Part shown: piece after piece, positions 20,472 through 32,810 of the stretch
Numbering within the stretch: position 1 is the first letter of the stretch
How the letters are laid out: every line of letters starts with the position of its first letter
Origin: Endozoicomonas sp. OPT23
GTDB taxonomy: Bacteria; Pseudomonadota; Gammaproteobacteria; Pseudomonadales; Endozoicomonadaceae
Assembly (NCBI RefSeq): GCF_009653635.1
Contig: NZ_PPFD01000003.1
Location: forward strand, 514,955 to 578,954
Direction of reading: 5' to 3'
Length of the DNA stretch: 64,000 nt
Program-made: the position numbers and the translations under genes
Notes under the pieces: generated by a model
Databases searched by the model: none
Seen by the model: the letters and a program-made list of their open reading frames with translations, nothing else
What the model was told of the DNA's origin: nothing

Positions 20472-21245
20472 TCAACCTTTCTGCGCATAGAGCAAAAATT
20501 CCCGATTACCATCCCCGCCTTTAATCGGACTGTCGAAATATTGCTCAACACTCAAAGCATGCTTATCGCAACACTGTTTTATTAACCGCTCAACCTGTGG
20601 ATAAAGTGATTCGTCACGCACGATACCACCCTTACCCAAACCCTCTTTCCCTACTTCAAACTGGGGTTTGACCAAAGTAATAAAACGACCTCCTGACTTT
20701 ATCAGCGATGCCAGAACTGGAATAATCTTCGTTTGTGAAATGAACGAAACATCCATGACGGCTAGATCAAACCCCTTCTGACCTTCCGTATATTTCAATA
20801 GATCAGTCGACAACGCACGACCATTCATACCTTCAAGGCAGACCACTCTTGGGTCACTTCTCAACTTATCCACAAGCTGATCATGACCAACTTCAATGCC
20901 GACCACTTTTGCAGCACCGGCCTGAAGAGCACAGTCGGTAAATCCACCCGTGGACTGGCCAACATCGATGACAGTCATACCAGTTATATCAAGGCCGGTC
21001 TTAACCAGAGCTTCGGCCAGCTTTAGCCCACCCCGGGAAACAAAACGGTCTGACTCATCTTTCTCAACTTTAAATTCTGAATCTGCTTCAAATTTTTCAC
21101 TGGGCTTTTTAATCTTCTGCCACTTACCTGAAAAATCTACAAACACTCGACCCTCAGCTATAAATCGCTGCGCCTGGGTTCTGGATACGGCCAGATTTTT
21201 ATCGACCAACAAGCGATCTATTCGCTGCACTAAAACACCTTTCAT
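20472..21245 (-). CDS. TlyA-family rRNA 2'-O-methyltransferase
   Basis: About 257 residues. An N-terminal S4 RNA-binding domain (QRIDRLLVDKNLAVSRTQAQ, residues 4-60) is joined to an FtsJ-type SAM-dependent methyltransferase domain with VIDVGQSTGGFTD, AVMDVSFISQ and LVKPQFEVGKEG. Members methylate 16S and/or 23S rRNA; the older name hemolysin A is misleading. I use the ATG at 21245; a TTG at 21263, in frame and 4-5 bases after an AGG, is an alternative start. It is separated from rpoC by a terminator. Confidence 0.9.
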   Translation of the reverse strand: MKGVLVQRIDRLLVDKNLAVSRTQAQRFIAEGRVFVDFSGKWQKIKKPSEKFEADSEFKVEKDESDRFVSRGGLKLAEALVKTGLDITGMTVIDVGQSTGGFTDCALQAGAAKVVGIEVGHDQLVDKLRSDPRVVCLEGMNGRALSTDLLKYTEGQKGFDLAVMDVSFISQTKIIPVLASLIKSGGRFITLVKPQFEVGKEGLGKGGIVRDESLYPQVERLIKQCCDKHALSVEQYFDSPIKGGDGNREFLLYAQKG

Positions 21246-21306
21246 TTTTAGACCACGACTCAAATAACCTGCAGTAAAACTTCGCTCTGACTAATATGCG
21301 AATTTT

Positions 21307-21364
21307 CAGCAAGCCATTTTTCAACAAACTATTTTTAATAAGCAACTATTTTTAACAAGCCATG
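21307..21364. repeat. Short degenerate direct repeats
   Basis: Between the tlyA-type gene and the rpoC terminator there are three imperfect copies of a unit close to CAAGCCATTTTTAA (for example CAAGCCATTTTTC, CAAACTATTTTTAA, GCAACTATTTTTAA), with a partial fourth (CAAGCCAT). They are AT-rich and not part of a recognised gene; slippage is the simplest origin. Confidence 0.5.
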
Positions 21365-21383
21365 TATCCGAAAATTTAACCAT

Positions 21384-21423
21384 AAAAAAGGCCGCATCAC
21401 CGAAGTGATGCAGCCTTTTTTTG
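21384..21423 (-). terminator. Terminator of the rpoBC operon
   Basis: A stem with GCATCAC/GTGATGC and outer AGGC/GCCT pairs around a CGAA/TTCG-type tetraloop is flanked by A and T runs. On the minus strand it lies 25 bases after the rpoC stop and ends in a T run, so it is a strong intrinsic terminator. The flanking A run would also allow function for plus-strand transcripts. Confidence 0.93.
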
Positions 21424-21447
21424 TCAGATCTATTTAATCCCTAGAGA

Positions 21448-24400
21448 TTAAATATCACCAAAGTTCAAAGCCTCAGACAGAGCCGCTTCAACTTCAGAAG
21501 CAGATACCTTGCTTGGTACGTCGAACTCAGGCTCTTCACGACCCTTCTTACGCTCTTCGTGGTAAGTCAGACCGGTACCCGCAGGAATCAGTCGACCTAC
21601 AACAACGTTCTCCTTCAGACCACGCAGGTAGTCACGCTTACCGGTAACAGCTGCTTCGGTCAGCACTCGTGTGGTTTCCTGGAAGGAAGCCGCAGAGATA
21701 AAGGATTCAGTCGCCAGAGACGCCTTGGTGATACCCAGCAGTACGCGATCGTACTTGGCAGGCATCAGGTCTTGCGCAACCAGCTTCTCGTTCTCTTCAA
21801 GAACGTTAGTCAGCTCCATCTGGTCACCGCGGATCAGTACAGAATCACCGGTGTCGGCAACCTCTACCTTACGCAGCATCTGACGCAGAATGGTCTCAAT
21901 GTGCTTATCGTTAATGCCTACACCCTGGAGACGGTATACGTCCTGGATCTCGTTAACGATATAAACAGCCAGCGCACCAACACCCAACAGACGCAGAATG
22001 TCGTGTGGGTTGGTAGGACCATCGGAGATTACTTCACCTTTGGTCACCTGCTCACCTTCGAACACGTTCAGGTGACGCCACTTAGGAATCAGCTCTTCGT
22101 ACGGATCAGTACCGTCGTTCGGAGTGATAACCAGACGCTTCTTACCCTTGGTTTCCTTACCGAAACCAATGGTACCGGTGATTTCCGCCAGGATAGAGTG
22201 TTCTTTCGGCTTACGCGCTTCGAACAGGTCGGCCACTCGTGGCAGACCACCAGTGATGTCCTTGTTACCCGCAGACTGCTGTGGAATACGAGCCACAACG
22301 TCACCGATTTCTACTTTCGCGCCATCAGCCAGGTTAACCAGAGCGTTAGCAGGCAGGAAGTACTGAGCAGCTACATCAGTGTTAGGCAGCTTCAGTTCTT
22401 TGCCATTTTCATCCAGCAGCTGGATAGCAGGACGGATGTCCTTACCAGCAGAAGGACGATCCTTAGGATCCATCACTTCGATGTTGGACATACCGGTCAA
22501 CTCATCAGTCTGAGTCTTAACGGTGATGTTTTCTTCCATGCCCAGGAACTTAACAGTACCGGACAGTTCAGTAACGATTGGGTGCGTGTGTGGATCCCAC
22601 TTCGCAACAATCTGACCTGCTTCGACTTCGTTCTCGTGCTTAACGGACAGAACAGCACCGTATGGCAGCTTGTAACGCTCACGCTCACGACCGAATTCGT
22701 CGGCAATAGCCAACTGACCGGAACGGCTTACAGCAACCAGGTTGCCGTCTTTACGCTCAACGTGCTTCAGATTCAACAGGCGGGCAGTACCCTTACTCTT
22801 AACAGAGATGTTGTCCTGTGCAGCGTTTCTGGATGCAGCACCACCGATGTGGAAGGTACGCATGGTCAGCTGTGTGCCCGGCTCACCGATGGACTGTGCA
22901 GCGATTACGCCGACAGCCTCACCCTTGTTAACCAGGTGTCCGCGACCGAGGTCACGACCGTAACACATCGCACAAATACCGTGGCGAGTGTCACAGGTGA
23001 TTGGAGAACGAACCTTGACTTCGTCAACGTTCATGTCTTCCAGACGCTTAACCCAGGCTTCGTCGATCAGGGTACCAGCAGTAACAGCCATTTCGTTGGC
23101 AGCGCCAGGCTGATAAACGTCTTCGGAAATTACACGACCCAGGATACGTTCGCCCAGAGGCTCAACCACTTCACCGCCTTCGATGTGTGGAGCCATATCC
23201 AGACCACGCAGAGTGCCACAGTCGTCTTCAGTAACAACCAGATCCTGCGCAACGTCTACCAGACGACGAGTCAGGTAACCGGAGTTAGCTGTCTTCAGAG
23301 CGGTATCCGCCAGACCCTTACGAGCACCGTGAGTAGAGATGAAGTACTGCAGTACGTTCAGACCTTCACGGAAGTTCGCGGTAATAGGAGTCTCGATGAT
23401 GGAGCCATCCGGCTTAGCCATCAGACCACGCATACCAGCCAGCTGACGAATCTGTGCAGCACTACCACGAGCACCGGAGTCGGCCATCATGTAAACGCTG
23501 TTGAAAGATTCCTGCTCTTCTTCCTTACCTTCACGGTTAATGACGGTATCGGATTTCAGGTTGTCCATCATGGACTTGGCCAGCAGTTCGTTGGCACGAG
23601 ACCAGATATCGATAACCTTGTTGTACTTCTCGCCCGCTGTTACCAGACCGGAAGCAAACTGGTTTTCGATTTCACGAACTTCTTCGTTGGCGTCGTTGAT
23701 GATTCTCGGCTTGTTATCCGGGATAACAAAGTCGTTCACACCGATAGAAGCACCAGACAGTGTTGCGTAGTTGAAGCCCATGTAGAGCATCTGGTCAGCA
23801 AAGATAACGGTATCTTTCAGACCACAACGACGGTAGCACTGGTTCAGCAGCTTGGAGATCGCTTTCTTCTTCATCGCCTGGTTAACCAGTTCGAATGGAA
23901 GACCCATAGGGACGATTTCCCACAGCAGAATACGACCGATGGTAGTGTCAGCGAGGAACTTGTTCTCGTGCTCCACACCTTCATCGTCTGTGTATTTTTC
24001 GTGTACACGAACCTTGATGCGAGCGTGCAGCTCAGCATTACCGGTACGGTACGCGCGCATTGCTTCGTTGACATCAACGAAAGCCATGCCTTCACCCTTG
24101 GCGTTAATACGGTCACGGGTGATGTAGTACAGACCCAGTACAACGTCCTGGGAAGGTACGATGATGGGTTCGCCGTTTGCCGGAGCCAGGATGTTGTTGG
24201 TAGACATCATCAGGGCACGGGCTTCCAACTGAGCTTCAATAGTCAGTGGAACGTGTACCGCCATCTGGTCACCGTCGAAGTCGGCGTTGTATGCCGCACA
24301 AACCAGCGGATGCAGCTGGATTGCCTTACCTTCGATCAGAACCGGTTCGAACGCCTGGATACCAAGACGGTGCAGGGTTGGTGCACGGTTCAGCATGACC

Positions 24401-25659
24401 GGATGTTCGCGGATTACGTCAGCCAGAACGTCCCACACTTCAGGTGTTTCGCGTTCAACCATCTTCTTGGCAGCTTTAATAGTGGTAGCAAGACCACGTG
24501 CTTCCAGCTTGCCGAAGATGAACGGCTTGAACAGCTCCAGCGCCATCTTCTTAGGAAGACCACACTGATGCAGACGCAGGGTAGGACCTACGGTGATTAC
24601 GGAACGACCGGAGTAGTCAACACGCTTACCAAGAAGGTTCTGACGGAAACGACCCTGCTTACCCTTGATCATGTCAGCCAGGGATTTCAGAGGACGCTTG
24701 TTGGAACCGGTGATAGCACGTCCACGACGACCGTTGTCCAGCAGCGCATCTACAGATTCCTGCAGCATACGTTTTTCGTTGCGGACAATGATGTCTGGTG
24801 CATTCAGGTCAAGCAGACGCTTCAGACGGTTGTTACGGTTGATCACTCGACGGTACAGGTCGTTCAGGTCGGACGTTGCAAAACGGCCACCATCCAGAGG
24901 TACCAGAGGACGCAGATCTGGCGGCAGAACCGGCAGAACGGTCAGGATCATCCACTCAGGGTTGTTACCTGATTTATGGAACGCTTCAACCAGCTTCAGA
25001 CGCTTGGACAGCTTCTTCAGTTTGGTTTCGGAATTAGTCTGCGGAATCTCTTCACGCAGAATTTCCACTTCTTCACCCAGGTCGATGTCAGCCAGCAGGG
25101 CTTTAACCGCTTCAGCACCCATACGAGCGTCGAAGTCGTCACCGAATTCTTCCAGGGCTTCGTAGTATTGTTCGTCAGACAGCAGCTGGTTCTTTTCCAG
25201 AGTCGTCATGCCCGGATCAACTACAACGTATGATTCGAAGTACAGAACACGTTCGATATCACGCAGAGTCATGTCCAGCAGCAGGCCGATACGGGACGGC
25301 AGGGACTTCAGGAACCAGATGTGAGCAACCGGGCTGGCCAGTTCGATGTGACCCATACGGTCACGACGCACTTTAGCCAGTGCAACTTCTACGCCACACT
25401 TTTCACAGATTACACCACGGTGCTTCAGGCGCTTGTACTTACCGCACAGGCACTCATAATCCTTTACCGGGCCAAAAATTTTGGCACAGAAAAGACCGTC
25501 ACGTTCAGGCTTGAACGTACGGTAGTTAATTGTTTCCGGCTTTTTAACTTCGCCGTAAGACCAGGAACGTACCATCTCTGGTGAAGCCAGACCGATACGA
25601 ATCGAGTCAAACTCCTCGGTTTGGCCCTGGGTCTTGAGCAGATTTAGCAAGTCTTTCAA
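21448..25659 (-). CDS. rpoC: DNA-directed RNA polymerase subunit beta'
   Basis: 1403 residues, a normal proteobacterial length. It carries the catalytic Mg-binding motif [15 protein letters not shown]. The N-terminal zinc site is [19 protein letters not shown] and the second zinc site is [15 protein letters not shown]. The bridge-helix segment [19 protein letters not shown] is intact. It follows rpoB by 56 bases and ends at a strong terminator, so the usual cotranscription with rpsL is absent. Confidence 0.99.
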   Translation of the reverse strand: MKDLLNLLKTQGQTEEFDSIRIGLASPEMVRSWSYGEVKKPETINYRTFKPERDGLFCAKIFGPVKDYECLCGKYKRLKHRGVICEKCGVEVALAKVRRDRMGHIELASPVAHIWFLKSLPSRIGLLLDMTLRDIERVLYFESYVVVDPGMTTLEKNQLLSDEQYYEALEEFGDDFDARMGAEAVKALLADIDLGEEVEILREEIPQTNSETKLKKLSKRLKLVEAFHKSGNNPEWMILTVLPVLPPDLRPLVPLDGGRFATSDLNDLYRRVINRNNRLKRLLDLNAPDIIVRNEKRMLQESVDALLDNGRRGRAITGSNKRPLKSLADMIKGKQGRFRQNLLGKRVDYSGRSVITVGPTLRLHQCGLPKKMALELFKPFIFGKLEARGLATTIKAAKKMVERETPEVWDVLADVIREHPVMLNRAPTLHRLGIQAFEPVLIEGKAIQLHPLVCAAYNADFDGDQMAVHVPLTIEAQLEARALMMSTNNILAPANGEPIIVPSQDVVLGLYYITRDRINAKGEGMAFVDVNEAMRAYRTGNAELHARIKVRVHEKYTDDEGVEHENKFLADTTIGRILLWEIVPMGLPFELVNQAMKKKAISKLLNQCYRRCGLKDTVIFADQMLYMGFNYATLSGASIGVNDFVIPDNKPRIINDANEEVREIENQFASGLVTAGEKYNKVIDIWSRANELLAKSMMDNLKSDTVINREGKEEEQESFNSVYMMADSGARGSAAQIRQLAGMRGLMAKPDGSIIETPITANFREGLNVLQYFISTHGARKGLADTALKTANSGYLTRRLVDVAQDLVVTEDDCGTLRGLDMAPHIEGGEVVEPLGERILGRVISEDVYQPGAANEMAVTAGTLIDEAWVKRLEDMNVDEVKVRSPITCDTRHGICAMCYGRDLGRGHLVNKGEAVGVIAAQSIGEPGTQLTMRTFHIGGAASRNAAQDNISVKSKGTARLLNLKHVERKDGNLVAVSRSGQLAIADEFGRERERYKLPYGAVLSVKHENEVEAGQIVAKWDPHTHPIVTELSGTVKFLGMEENITVKTQTDELTGMSNIEVMDPKDRPSAGKDIRPAIQLLDENGKELKLPNTDVAAQYFLPANALVNLADGAKVEIGDVVARIPQQSAGNKDITGGLPRVADLFEARKPKEHSILAEITGTIGFGKETKGKKRLVITPNDGTDPYEELIPKWRHLNVFEGEQVTKGEVISDGPTNPHDILRLLGVGALAVYIVNEIQDVYRLQGVGINDKHIETILRQMLRKVEVADTGDSVLIRGDQMELTNVLEENEKLVAQDLMPAKYDRVLLGITKASLATESFISAASFQETTRVLTEAAVTGKRDYLRGLKENVVVGRLIPAGTGLTYHEERKKGREEPEFDVPSKVSASEVEAALSEALNFGDI

Positions 25660-25715
25660 GATCGCATCTCCTCGTAATGCCGGGGAGCATAAAGCCCCCC
25701 AACGTCACGTTTTCG

Positions 25716-28700
25716 TTATTCGGTGTCCAGCTCGATGTCGATACCCAGGGAACGAATCTCTTTCAACAATACGTTGAAGGATTCAGGCATGCCTGGTTCC
25801 ATACGGTGGTCGCCATCAACGATGTTTTTATACATCTTGGTACGACCGGCCACGTCATCGGACTTAACAGTCAGCATTTCCTGCAGAGTGTAAGCGGCAC
25901 CGTATGCTTCCAGTGCCCATACTTCCATCTCACCGAAACGCTGGCCACCAAACTGGGCCTTACCACCCAGAGGCTGCTGGGTTACCAGAGAGTAAGAACC
26001 GGTGCTACGTGCGTGCATCTTGTCATCAACCAGGTGGTTGAGCTTCAGCATGTACATGTAACCAACGGTTACCGGACGATCAAAAGAGTCACCGGTACGA
26101 CCGTCGTGCAGGGTAACCTGACCAGTGTCGCTCAGATCAGCCAGACGCAGCAGATCCTTAACTTCGGATTCCTTGGCACCGTCAAATACGGAAGTCGCCA
26201 TTGGAACACCGCCGCGCAGGTTCTTCGCCAGATCCATGATTTCTTCATCAGAGAAGGAGTTCAGATCTTCAAAGCGACCTTCACCGGTACCGTTGTAAAT
26301 CTCGTCCAGGAACTGACGGATTTCAACGATCTTCTTCTGAGACTCAATCATGCGATTGATCTTGTGACCCAGACCTCGAGCCGCTGCACCCAGGTGAGTT
26401 TCCAGTACCTGCCCAACGTTCATTCGGGACGGTACACCCAGAGGGTTCAGCACCACGTCAACCGGGTTACCTTCAGCATCATAAGGCATGTCTTCGACAG
26501 GCATGATGATAGAGATAACACCCTTGTTACCGTGACGACCCGCCATCTTGTCACCAGGCTGGATACGACGCTTGATAGCCAGGTAAACCTTAACGATCTT
26601 CAGCACGCCAGGTGCCATGTCGTCGCCGGTTTGCAGCTTCTTCTTCTTGTCTTCGAAACGCTCGTCCAGAATTGCGCGACGCTCTTTCAGCTGTTCGCGA
26701 GCCAGATCAAGCTGCTCGTTCAGAGATTCGTCAGACATGGACAGACGGAACCACTGTTCGTGTTCCAGACCAGCCAGGTATTCAGAAGTGATGGTGTTAC
26801 CTTTGGCCAGGCCAGGTCCACGATCCACTGATTGACCAACCAGAGCCGTTTCCAGACGTTCGAAGGTGTCCTGTTCTACAACACGGAACTCTTCGTTCAA
26901 GTCTTTGCGGTATTCATCCAGAGCTGTCTTTTCGATAGCCAGGGCGCGCGTGTCTTTTTCAACACCGTCACGAGTGAATACCTGTACGTCGATTACGGTA
27001 CCTTTCACAGAGGTAGGTACACGCAGGGAAGTGTCCTTAACATCGGACGCCTTCTCACCAAAGATCGCACGCAGAAGCTTTTCTTCCGGAGTCAGCTGGG
27101 TTTCGCCTTTCGGAGTTACCTTACCGACCAGAATGTCACCAGCGCCTACTTCAGCACCAACGTAAACAATACCGGCTTCGTCCAGCTTGTTCAGCGCGGA
27201 TTCACCAACGTTTGGAATATCAGAAGTAATTTCTTCTGAACCCAGTTTGGTGTCACGAGCCACACAGGTCAGTTCCTGAATGTGAATCGTGGTGAAACGG
27301 TCTTCCTGAACAACACGCTCAGAGATGAGGATAGAATCCTCAAAGTTGTAACCGTTCCATGGCATGAATGCCACGCGCATGTTCTGACCCAGAGCCAGCT
27401 CACCCATGTCTACGGAAGGACCGTCAGCCATGATGTCGCCGCGAGCAATCTGCTCACCGGCACGAACCAGAGAACGCTGGTTAATACAGGTGTTCTGGTT
27501 AGAACGGGTGTACTTGGTCAGGTTGTAGATGTCTACACCGGCTTCGCCTGGCTGCAGTTCGTCACTGTTGACACGAACAACAATCTTGGCTGCGTCTACG
27601 GTATCAACCACACCACCACGGCGGGCAACAACACAAACACCGGAGTCAGAAGCTACGTTCTTCTCCATACCGGTACCTACCAGAGGCTTGTCGGCACGAA
27701 GAGTCGGTACAGCCTGACGCTGCATGTTCGATCCCATCAAAGCTCGGTTAGCATCGTCGTGCTCGAGGAATGGAATCAAAGATGCCGCTACGGATACTAC
27801 CTGTTTGGTGGAGACGTCCATGTACTGGACTTTCTCAGGACCCATCAGGGTAAATTCGTTGCGGTGACGAACGTTAACCAGCTCTTCAGTCAGCTGTTTA
27901 GCGTCGTCCATTTTCGCAGAAGCCTGCGCGATTACATACTGTCCTTCTTCGATAGCGGACAGGTAATCGATTTCTTCTGTTACCTTGCCATCAACAACAC
28001 GACGGTATGGAGATTCCAGGAAACCGTAGTCGTTGGTGCGGGCATAAGTAGCCAGAGAGTTGATCAGACCGATGTTCGGACCTTCAGGGGTCTCGATTGG
28101 ACATACACGACCGTAGTGGGTTGGGTGTACGTCTCGAACTTCGAAGCCTGCACGTTCACGGGTCAGACCACCTGGGCCCAACGCAGAAACACGACGCTTG
28201 TGAGTTACCTCAGACAGCGGGTTGTTCTGGTCCATGAACTGGGACAGCTGGCTGGAGCCAAAGAATTCTTTAACGGCAGCAGCAACTGGCTTGGCATTAA
28301 TCAGATCCTGAGGCATCAGGCCTTCGGATTCTGCCAGGCTCAAACGTTCCTTAACGGCACGTTCAACACGAACCAGACCTACGCGGAACTGGTTTTCAGC
28401 CATTTCACCAACAGAACGAACACGGCGGTTACCCAGGTGATCGATATCATCACAGATACCTTTACCGTTGCGGATGTCTACCAGTGTCTTCAGAGTTTCC
28501 AGAATATCGGAGTTATCCAGCACACCGGAGCCTGTGTCTTCTGCACGACCCAGACGACGGTTGAACTTCATACGGCCTACCGCAGAAAGGTCATAACGCT
28601 CTGGAGAGAAGAACAGGTTACCGAACAGAGTCTCTGCCGCATCCTGAGTTGGTGGCTCGCCCGGGCGCATCATACGGTAGATTTCTACCAATGCTTCCAG

Positions 28701-29792
28701 ACGGTTGGTTGTGGAATCCGCACGCAGGGTGTCGGAAATATAGGAACCACAATCCAGCTCGTTCGTGTAGATGGTTTCAATCTGCTTGATACCAGCAGAC
28801 ATTAGCTGCTCATACACTTCAGGCGTAATTTCAGTGTTGCAGTCAACAATGATTTCGCCAGTAGCGGAGTGAATTACAGTTTTGGCCAATTTCTTGCCGT
28901 AGAGGTACTCAATAGGGGCCTCTAGACGTTCAAGCTTGGATTTCTGCAACTGACGAATATGACGCGCAGTTACACGACGACCTTGTTCTACAAGAACATT
29001 GCCTTCAGCATCCTTAATATCAAAACTTGCCGCTTCACCGCGCAGACGCTCAGGTGCGAATTCAGTACTTACTGACTCGGCACCAATAGTGAAGTGAATG
29101 TTATCAAAGAAGTAATCCAGAATTTCTTCGTTGTTCATGCCCAGCGCACGCATCAGGATTGTCGCAGGCAGCTTGCGGCGACGGTCGATACGGACAAACA
29201 GCAGATCCTTCGGATCGTACTCGAAGTCGAGCCATGAACCACGGTAAGGAATTACACGAGCGGAGTACAACAGTTTACCGGAGGAGTGTGTCTTACCACG
29301 GTCGTGGTCGAAGAATACACCCGGAGAACGGTGAAGCTGAGATACGATTACTCGCTCAGTACCATTGATAACAAAGGTACCGTTGTCGGTCATGAGCGGC
29401 ATTTCGCCCATGTAGACCTCTTGTTCCTTGATGTCCTTAATCGCTTTGTTGGAAGACTCCTTATCATAAATGATCAGGCGCACCTTCACACGCAGAGGTA
29501 CTGCGTAGGTTACACCACGGAGTTGACATTCCTTGACATCAAACGCTGGATTGCCGAGCCTGTAGCTCACATATTCCAGCGCCGCATTACCTGAATAACT
29601 TACGATAGGAAATACGGATTTAAATGCAGCGTGCAGACCAATGTCTTCACGTGCGGACGGCTCTTTTCCGGACTGCAGCAGCTTATGATAAGAATCAAGC
29701 TGAATCGCCAGAAGATAGGGCACATTCATGACATGCGGCAATTTGCCGAAGTCTTTGCGGATGCGTTTTTTCTCTGTATACGAGTATGCCAT
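25716..29792 (-). CDS. rpoB: DNA-directed RNA polymerase subunit beta
   Basis: 1358 residues. The rifampicin-binding region around [17 protein letters not shown] and [13 protein letters not shown] carries the wild-type Asp, His and Ser residues, so rifampicin sensitivity is predicted. The C-terminal region with [20 protein letters not shown] interacts with beta'. It lies 404 bases after rplL, with an attenuator-type hairpin between. Confidence 0.99.
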   Translation of the reverse strand: MAYSYTEKKRIRKDFGKLPHVMNVPYLLAIQLDSYHKLLQSGKEPSAREDIGLHAAFKSVFPIVSYSGNAALEYVSYRLGNPAFDVKECQLRGVTYAVPLRVKVRLIIYDKESSNKAIKDIKEQEVYMGEMPLMTDNGTFVINGTERVIVSQLHRSPGVFFDHDRGKTHSSGKLLYSARVIPYRGSWLDFEYDPKDLLFVRIDRRRKLPATILMRALGMNNEEILDYFFDNIHFTIGAESVSTEFAPERLRGEAASFDIKDAEGNVLVEQGRRVTARHIRQLQKSKLERLEAPIEYLYGKKLAKTVIHSATGEIIVDCNTEITPEVYEQLMSAGIKQIETIYTNELDCGSYISDTLRADSTTNRLEALVEIYRMMRPGEPPTQDAAETLFGNLFFSPERYDLSAVGRMKFNRRLGRAEDTGSGVLDNSDILETLKTLVDIRNGKGICDDIDHLGNRRVRSVGEMAENQFRVGLVRVERAVKERLSLAESEGLMPQDLINAKPVAAAVKEFFGSSQLSQFMDQNNPLSEVTHKRRVSALGPGGLTRERAGFEVRDVHPTHYGRVCPIETPEGPNIGLINSLATYARTNDYGFLESPYRRVVDGKVTEEIDYLSAIEEGQYVIAQASAKMDDAKQLTEELVNVRHRNEFTLMGPEKVQYMDVSTKQVVSVAASLIPFLEHDDANRALMGSNMQRQAVPTLRADKPLVGTGMEKNVASDSGVCVVARRGGVVDTVDAAKIVVRVNSDELQPGEAGVDIYNLTKYTRSNQNTCINQRSLVRAGEQIARGDIMADGPSVDMGELALGQNMRVAFMPWNGYNFEDSILISERVVQEDRFTTIHIQELTCVARDTKLGSEEITSDIPNVGESALNKLDEAGIVYVGAEVGAGDILVGKVTPKGETQLTPEEKLLRAIFGEKASDVKDTSLRVPTSVKGTVIDVQVFTRDGVEKDTRALAIEKTALDEYRKDLNEEFRVVEQDTFERLETALVGQSVDRGPGLAKGNTITSEYLAGLEHEQWFRLSMSDESLNEQLDLAREQLKERRAILDERFEDKKKKLQTGDDMAPGVLKIVKVYLAIKRRIQPGDKMAGRHGNKGVISIIMPVEDMPYDAEGNPVDVVLNPLGVPSRMNVGQVLETHLGAAARGLGHKINRMIESQKKIVEIRQFLDEIYNGTGEGRFEDLNSFSDEEIMDLAKNLRGGVPMATSVFDGAKESEVKDLLRLADLSDTGQVTLHDGRTGDSFDRPVTVGYMYMLKLNHLVDDKMHARSTGSYSLVTQQPLGGKAQFGGQRFGEMEVWALEAYGAAYTLQEMLTVKSDDVAGRTKMYKNIVDGDHRMEPGMPESFNVLLKEIRSLGIDIELDTE

Positions 29793-30115
29793 CAGCGTTC
29801 CCCAGCTTGGTCACCTGGTTCTGGCGTTCAGACCTCATGGTCTGGCCATCTAGGTTTATTGAGGGCGGGTGGCCCCCTTTGATACCCAATTAAAAAACGG
29901 TGATTTCAACCGTTAACCGTTGCATGAGCTCTAGCGTCCGTCAAAGGTTTCCCTTGGTGACAGACCTGTATCACACTGCAACTTTCGCTTATTACCTGCG
30001 CTTTAATGTACGGTGAATAGCTTGCTTCCGAGCTTCAACCGCTAAAACGAAAGTAATTTCAGTGGAGCGAACGTTCTCAACCGAAACGGTCCGGAACGAT
30101 ACAGCTCATACAACG

Positions 30116-30146
30116 GAAAAAGGCCGGTACCCTATAGGCACCAGCC
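30116..30146 (-). terminator. Attenuator between rplL and rpoB
   Basis: The minus strand forms a 10-bp stem with two G-U pairs (GGCTGGTGCC with GGTACCGGCC) around a short loop, followed by five T residues. It lies 50 bases after rplL. E. coli has a partial terminator in the same place that sets the ratio of ribosomal protein to polymerase transcripts. The rest of 29793-30115 shows only a 6-bp hairpin at 29829-29844 and no gene. Confidence 0.8.
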
Positions 30147-30196
30147 ACCTGAGACTATTATGCAATAGACTCTGGATATTTCAAAGCTGTGTAGAA

Positions 30197-30568
30197 TTAC
30201 TTAACTTCTACGGAAGCGCCAGCTTCTTCCAGCTGCTTCTTCAGCTCTTCAGCTTCTTCTTTGCTTGCGCCTTCTTTAACAGGAGCAGGAGCGCCGTCTA
30301 CAACGCCCTTAGCTTCTTTCAGACCCAGGCCAGTTGCAGCACGTACAACCTTGATTACGTTTACTTTCTTGTCGCCAGCGCCAGTCAGAATTACGTCGAA
30401 TTCAGTCTGTTCTTCAACAGCAGCAGCTTCAGCAGCAGCTGGAGCAGCAGCAACAGCAGCAGCAGCAGAAACGCCGAACTTTTCTTCCATAGCTTCAACC
30501 AGCTCAACAACGTCCATTACGGACATTTCAGCGATTGCATTCAGGATATCTTCTTTAGACAGAGCCAT
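30197..30568 (-). CDS. rplL: 50S ribosomal protein L7/L12
   Basis: 123 residues. L7/L12 forms the flexible stalk that recruits translation GTPases. The N-terminal dimerisation domain ([20 protein letters not shown]), the Ala-rich hinge (about residues 34-52) and the C-terminal domain with [15 protein letters not shown] are all present. It is 97 bases after rplJ, and the attenuator follows. Confidence 0.98.
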   Translation of the reverse strand: MALSKEDILNAIAEMSVMDVVELVEAMEEKFGVSAAAAVAAAPAAAEAAAVEEQTEFDVILTGAGDKKVNVIKVVRAATGLGLKEAKGVVDGAPAPVKEGASKEEAEELKKQLEEAGASVEVK

Positions 30569-30665
30569 TGTAGGCCTCCAAAATCTTAGTGTGGGGCGAA
30601 CCCCAAAAATTCGTTTAAATAAGAATCAAAAAACCAAACCCAAAAGGGCTTTCTCTTCAAAGAGA

Positions 30666-31196
30666 TTAAGCGGCTTCTTTCTTCTCGTCGGCAACAGCTG
30701 CCATTACACGTGTAATGCTTAGTGGGAACTCGTTCAGAGTTCTTGTCAGCTTGGTTACAGGTGCAATCATTACACTCATCAGCATCGCGCGAGCTTGATC
30801 CAGAGTAGGCATCTTGGCCAGAACATCGATTTGTTCTGCACCCAGAACCTGCCCAGAGATGGACAGAGCCTTAACTTCCAGTTCTGCATTCTCTTTAGCG
30901 AAGTCTTTAATCAGACGCGCAGCGGCGCCTGGATCTTCCTGAGAGAATGCCAGCACGGTAGGACCAACCAGTTCACTCTGCAGGCACTCAAAATCAGTAC
31001 CTTCAACAGCGCGGCGAGCCAGTGTGTTACGTACAACCTTCAGGTATACGCCACCATCACGAGCCTGCTTACGCAGTTCGGTCATTTGACCAACAGAGAG
31101 ACCACGGTAATCCGCGATAACAGCCGACAGAGCGCTTTGTGCAGCCTCGCTGACTTCGGCGACAATCGCCTTCTTGTCTTCGAGTCCTAACGCCAT
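30666..31196 (-). CDS. rplJ: 50S ribosomal protein L10
   Basis: 176 residues. L10 anchors the L7/L12 dimers at the stalk base, and the L10-L12 complex represses rplJL translation by binding the leader. The conserved [18 protein letters not shown] and the C-terminal helix that binds L12 are present. A 290-base leader separates it from rplA. Confidence 0.98.
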   Translation of the reverse strand: MALGLEDKKAIVAEVSEAAQSALSAVIADYRGLSVGQMTELRKQARDGGVYLKVVRNTLARRAVEGTDFECLQSELVGPTVLAFSQEDPGAAARLIKDFAKENAELEVKALSISGQVLGAEQIDVLAKMPTLDQARAMLMSVMIAPVTKLTRTLNEFPLSITRVMAAVADEKKEAA

Positions 31197-31486
31197 TTGG
31201 CTTACTCCAATTTATGAAGTTAAATCCGATACATCTGCAAAGCAGTGCATCAGACACTTACAATACGGTGATGGGTAAAAACCAATTCAAATGAAAGGAT
31301 TTTCTTCACCGTCTACGCAGGGCATTAAGTGTCGAGTTTTTTGTCAGATCTAAAATCCAACCCCACTTTCGCGAGAACAACTCTTCACACCTGCGATCTT
31401 TGACGGTCTCCATAAAAATGGAGACCCCAAAGTCTGTTTGAATCACAGACAGTCAGACAAAAGTCGGACTATCTATAACTCTTTAA
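31197..31486 (-). promoter_or_regulatory. rplJ leader region (putative L10 leader)
   Basis: The region between rplA and rplJ contains two structured elements. One is a perfect 9-bp hairpin at 31405-31426 (GGTCTCCAT/ATGGAGACC), just after rplA, possibly an rplKA 3' end. The other, near 31229-31252, pairs GATGCACTGC with GCAGATGTATC, with one bulge and one G-U pair, close to rplJ. The L10 leader that binds L10-L12 is expected here in gammaproteobacteria; I could not verify its kink-turn consensus. Confidence 0.5.
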
Positions 31487-32182
31487 TCAGTATTCCAGAG
31501 TGCTCATGTCGACAGTCAGACCTGGACCCATAGTAGAGGACAGGGTAACTTTCTTCACGTAAACACCTTTGCTGGTAGAAGGCTTCAGCTTCTTCAGCTC
31601 AGCCATCAGCGCTTCAACGTTTTGCTTCAGCGATGCGGCTTCAAAATCGATCTTGCCGATACCAGCGTGGATGATACCGTTCTTGTCAGTACGGAAACGA
31701 ACCTGACCAGCTTTAGCGTTCTTAACTGCTTCAGCAACGTTAGGAGTTACAGTACCAACCTTAGGGTTAGGCATCAGACCACGTGGGCCCAGGATCTGAC
31801 CCAGCTGACCAACAACACGCATCGCATCAGGAGAAGCGATAACTACGTCGAAGTTCATCTCGCCAGCTTTAACTTGTGCAGCCAGATCGTCCATACCAAC
31901 GATCTCGGCGCCAGCTGCCTTAGCAGCTTCAGCGTTAGCGCCCTGTGTAAACACAGCAACGCGAACGTCTTTACCAGTACCAGCAGGCATTACAGTAGAG
32001 CCACGAACAACCTGGTCGGATTTACGAGGATCCACACCCAGATTGATAGCAACTTCTACAGATTCTTTAAATTTAACGCTGGAAACTTCCTTCAGGACGT
32101 TTGCAGCTTCTTCGAAGGAGTAAGCTTTTTCAGCTACAACCTTCTCAGCAATCATCTTTGCACGCTTAGTCAGCTTAGCCAT
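31487..32182 (-). CDS. rplA: 50S ribosomal protein L1
   Basis: 231 residues. L1 is the mobile stalk protein that interacts with E-site tRNA and represses rplKA in E. coli. The signature [22 protein letters not shown] segment is intact. The start overlaps the rplK stop by one base (TAATG). Confidence 0.98.
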   Translation of the reverse strand: MAKLTKRAKMIAEKVVAEKAYSFEEAANVLKEVSSVKFKESVEVAINLGVDPRKSDQVVRGSTVMPAGTGKDVRVAVFTQGANAEAAKAAGAEIVGMDDLAAQVKAGEMNFDVVIASPDAMRVVGQLGQILGPRGLMPNPKVGTVTPNVAEAVKNAKAGQVRFRTDKNGIIHAGIGKIDFEAASLKQNVEALMAELKKLKPSTSKGVYVKKVTLSSTMGPGLTVDMSTLEY

Positions 32183-32616
32183 TATTCTACGCCCTCCACG
32201 TTGATACCCATGGAACGAGCGGAACCAGCGATGGTGCGGATAGCCGCATCTTCGTCAGCTGCTGTCAGGTCTGGTTCTTTGATCTTGGCGATTTCCAGCA
32301 GTTGCTCGCGAGTAGCAGTGCCCACTTTTTCAGTGTTAGGACGACCAGAACCACTCTTCAGCTTCAGAACTTTCTTCAGCAGAACAGATGCAGGCGGAGT
32401 TTTTGTTTCGAAGGTAAAGCTACGGTCGCCGTATACGGTAATGATTACCGGAATTGGCATACCAGCATCCATATCCTGAGTTTTGGCGTTAAACGCTTTA
32501 CAAAACTCCATGATATTCACGCCGTGCTGACCCAAAGCTGGACCAACTGGTGGTGAAGGATTAGCTTTAGCCGCAGGTACCTGCAGCTTAATGTAAGCTT
32601 CGACTTTCTTAGCCAT
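32182..32616 (-). CDS. rplK: 50S ribosomal protein L11
   Basis: 144 residues. L11 and its rRNA site form the GTPase-associated centre, needed for RelA activation and bound by thiostrepton. The proline-rich N-terminal segment [16 protein letters not shown] is intact, as is the C-terminal [12 protein letters not shown]. It overlaps rplA by one base. Confidence 0.98.
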   Translation of the reverse strand: MAKKVEAYIKLQVPAAKANPSPPVGPALGQHGVNIMEFCKAFNAKTQDMDAGMPIPVIITVYGDRSFTFETKTPPASVLLKKVLKLKSGSGRPNTEKVGTATREQLLEIAKIKEPDLTAADEDAAIRTIAGSARSMGINVEGVE

Positions 32617-32732
32617 GATAACCTCAATATTGGGTCACTGCCTTATATACAGAGAACTCTTTATAGCGAAATCACTATAGAAGAGTCGCCCCAACATCCG
32701 GCTACCCGCTTTTGGACTTACGTCCTTCATAT

Positions 32733-32768
32733 AAAAACCCTGCATCGTTCGCAACCATGCAGGGTTTT
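32733..32768 (-). terminator. Terminator after nusG
   Basis: A 10-bp stem (AACCCTGCAT/ATGCAGGGTT, arms 32736-32745 and 32757-32766) is flanked by A and T runs, 43 bases beyond nusG on the minus strand. It separates secE-nusG from rplK; an rplK promoter is therefore expected in 32617-32732, but I did not find a convincing one. Confidence 0.9.
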
Positions 32769-32810
32769 GCAATCTAAGCCGACCTTTTTACCATGAAACG
32801 GTCATGGTTG

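Noticed and set aside
20472..21263. Possible hemolysin
   Set aside because: TlyA-type proteins were once called hemolysins, but the S4 plus FtsJ layout and SAM motifs show an rRNA methyltransferase.
21559..24972. Open frame of 1137 codons on the plus strand, antisense to rpoC
   Set aside because: It lies entirely inside rpoC. Long antisense frames arise from the codon bias of large conserved genes; the translation is low in complexity and has no recognised domain or ribosome binding site.
25677..26831. Open frame of 384 codons antisense to the 3' part of rpoB
   Set aside because: Overlaps the coding sequence of rpoB on the other strand and shows no family features.
27282..28805. Open frame of 507 codons antisense to rpoB
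   Set aside because: Same reason: mirror of rpoB codon bias with no independent support.
30411..30475. GCA/GCT-rich stretch looking like a simple repeat
   Set aside because: It encodes the alanine-rich hinge of L7/L12 and is a normal part of the gene.
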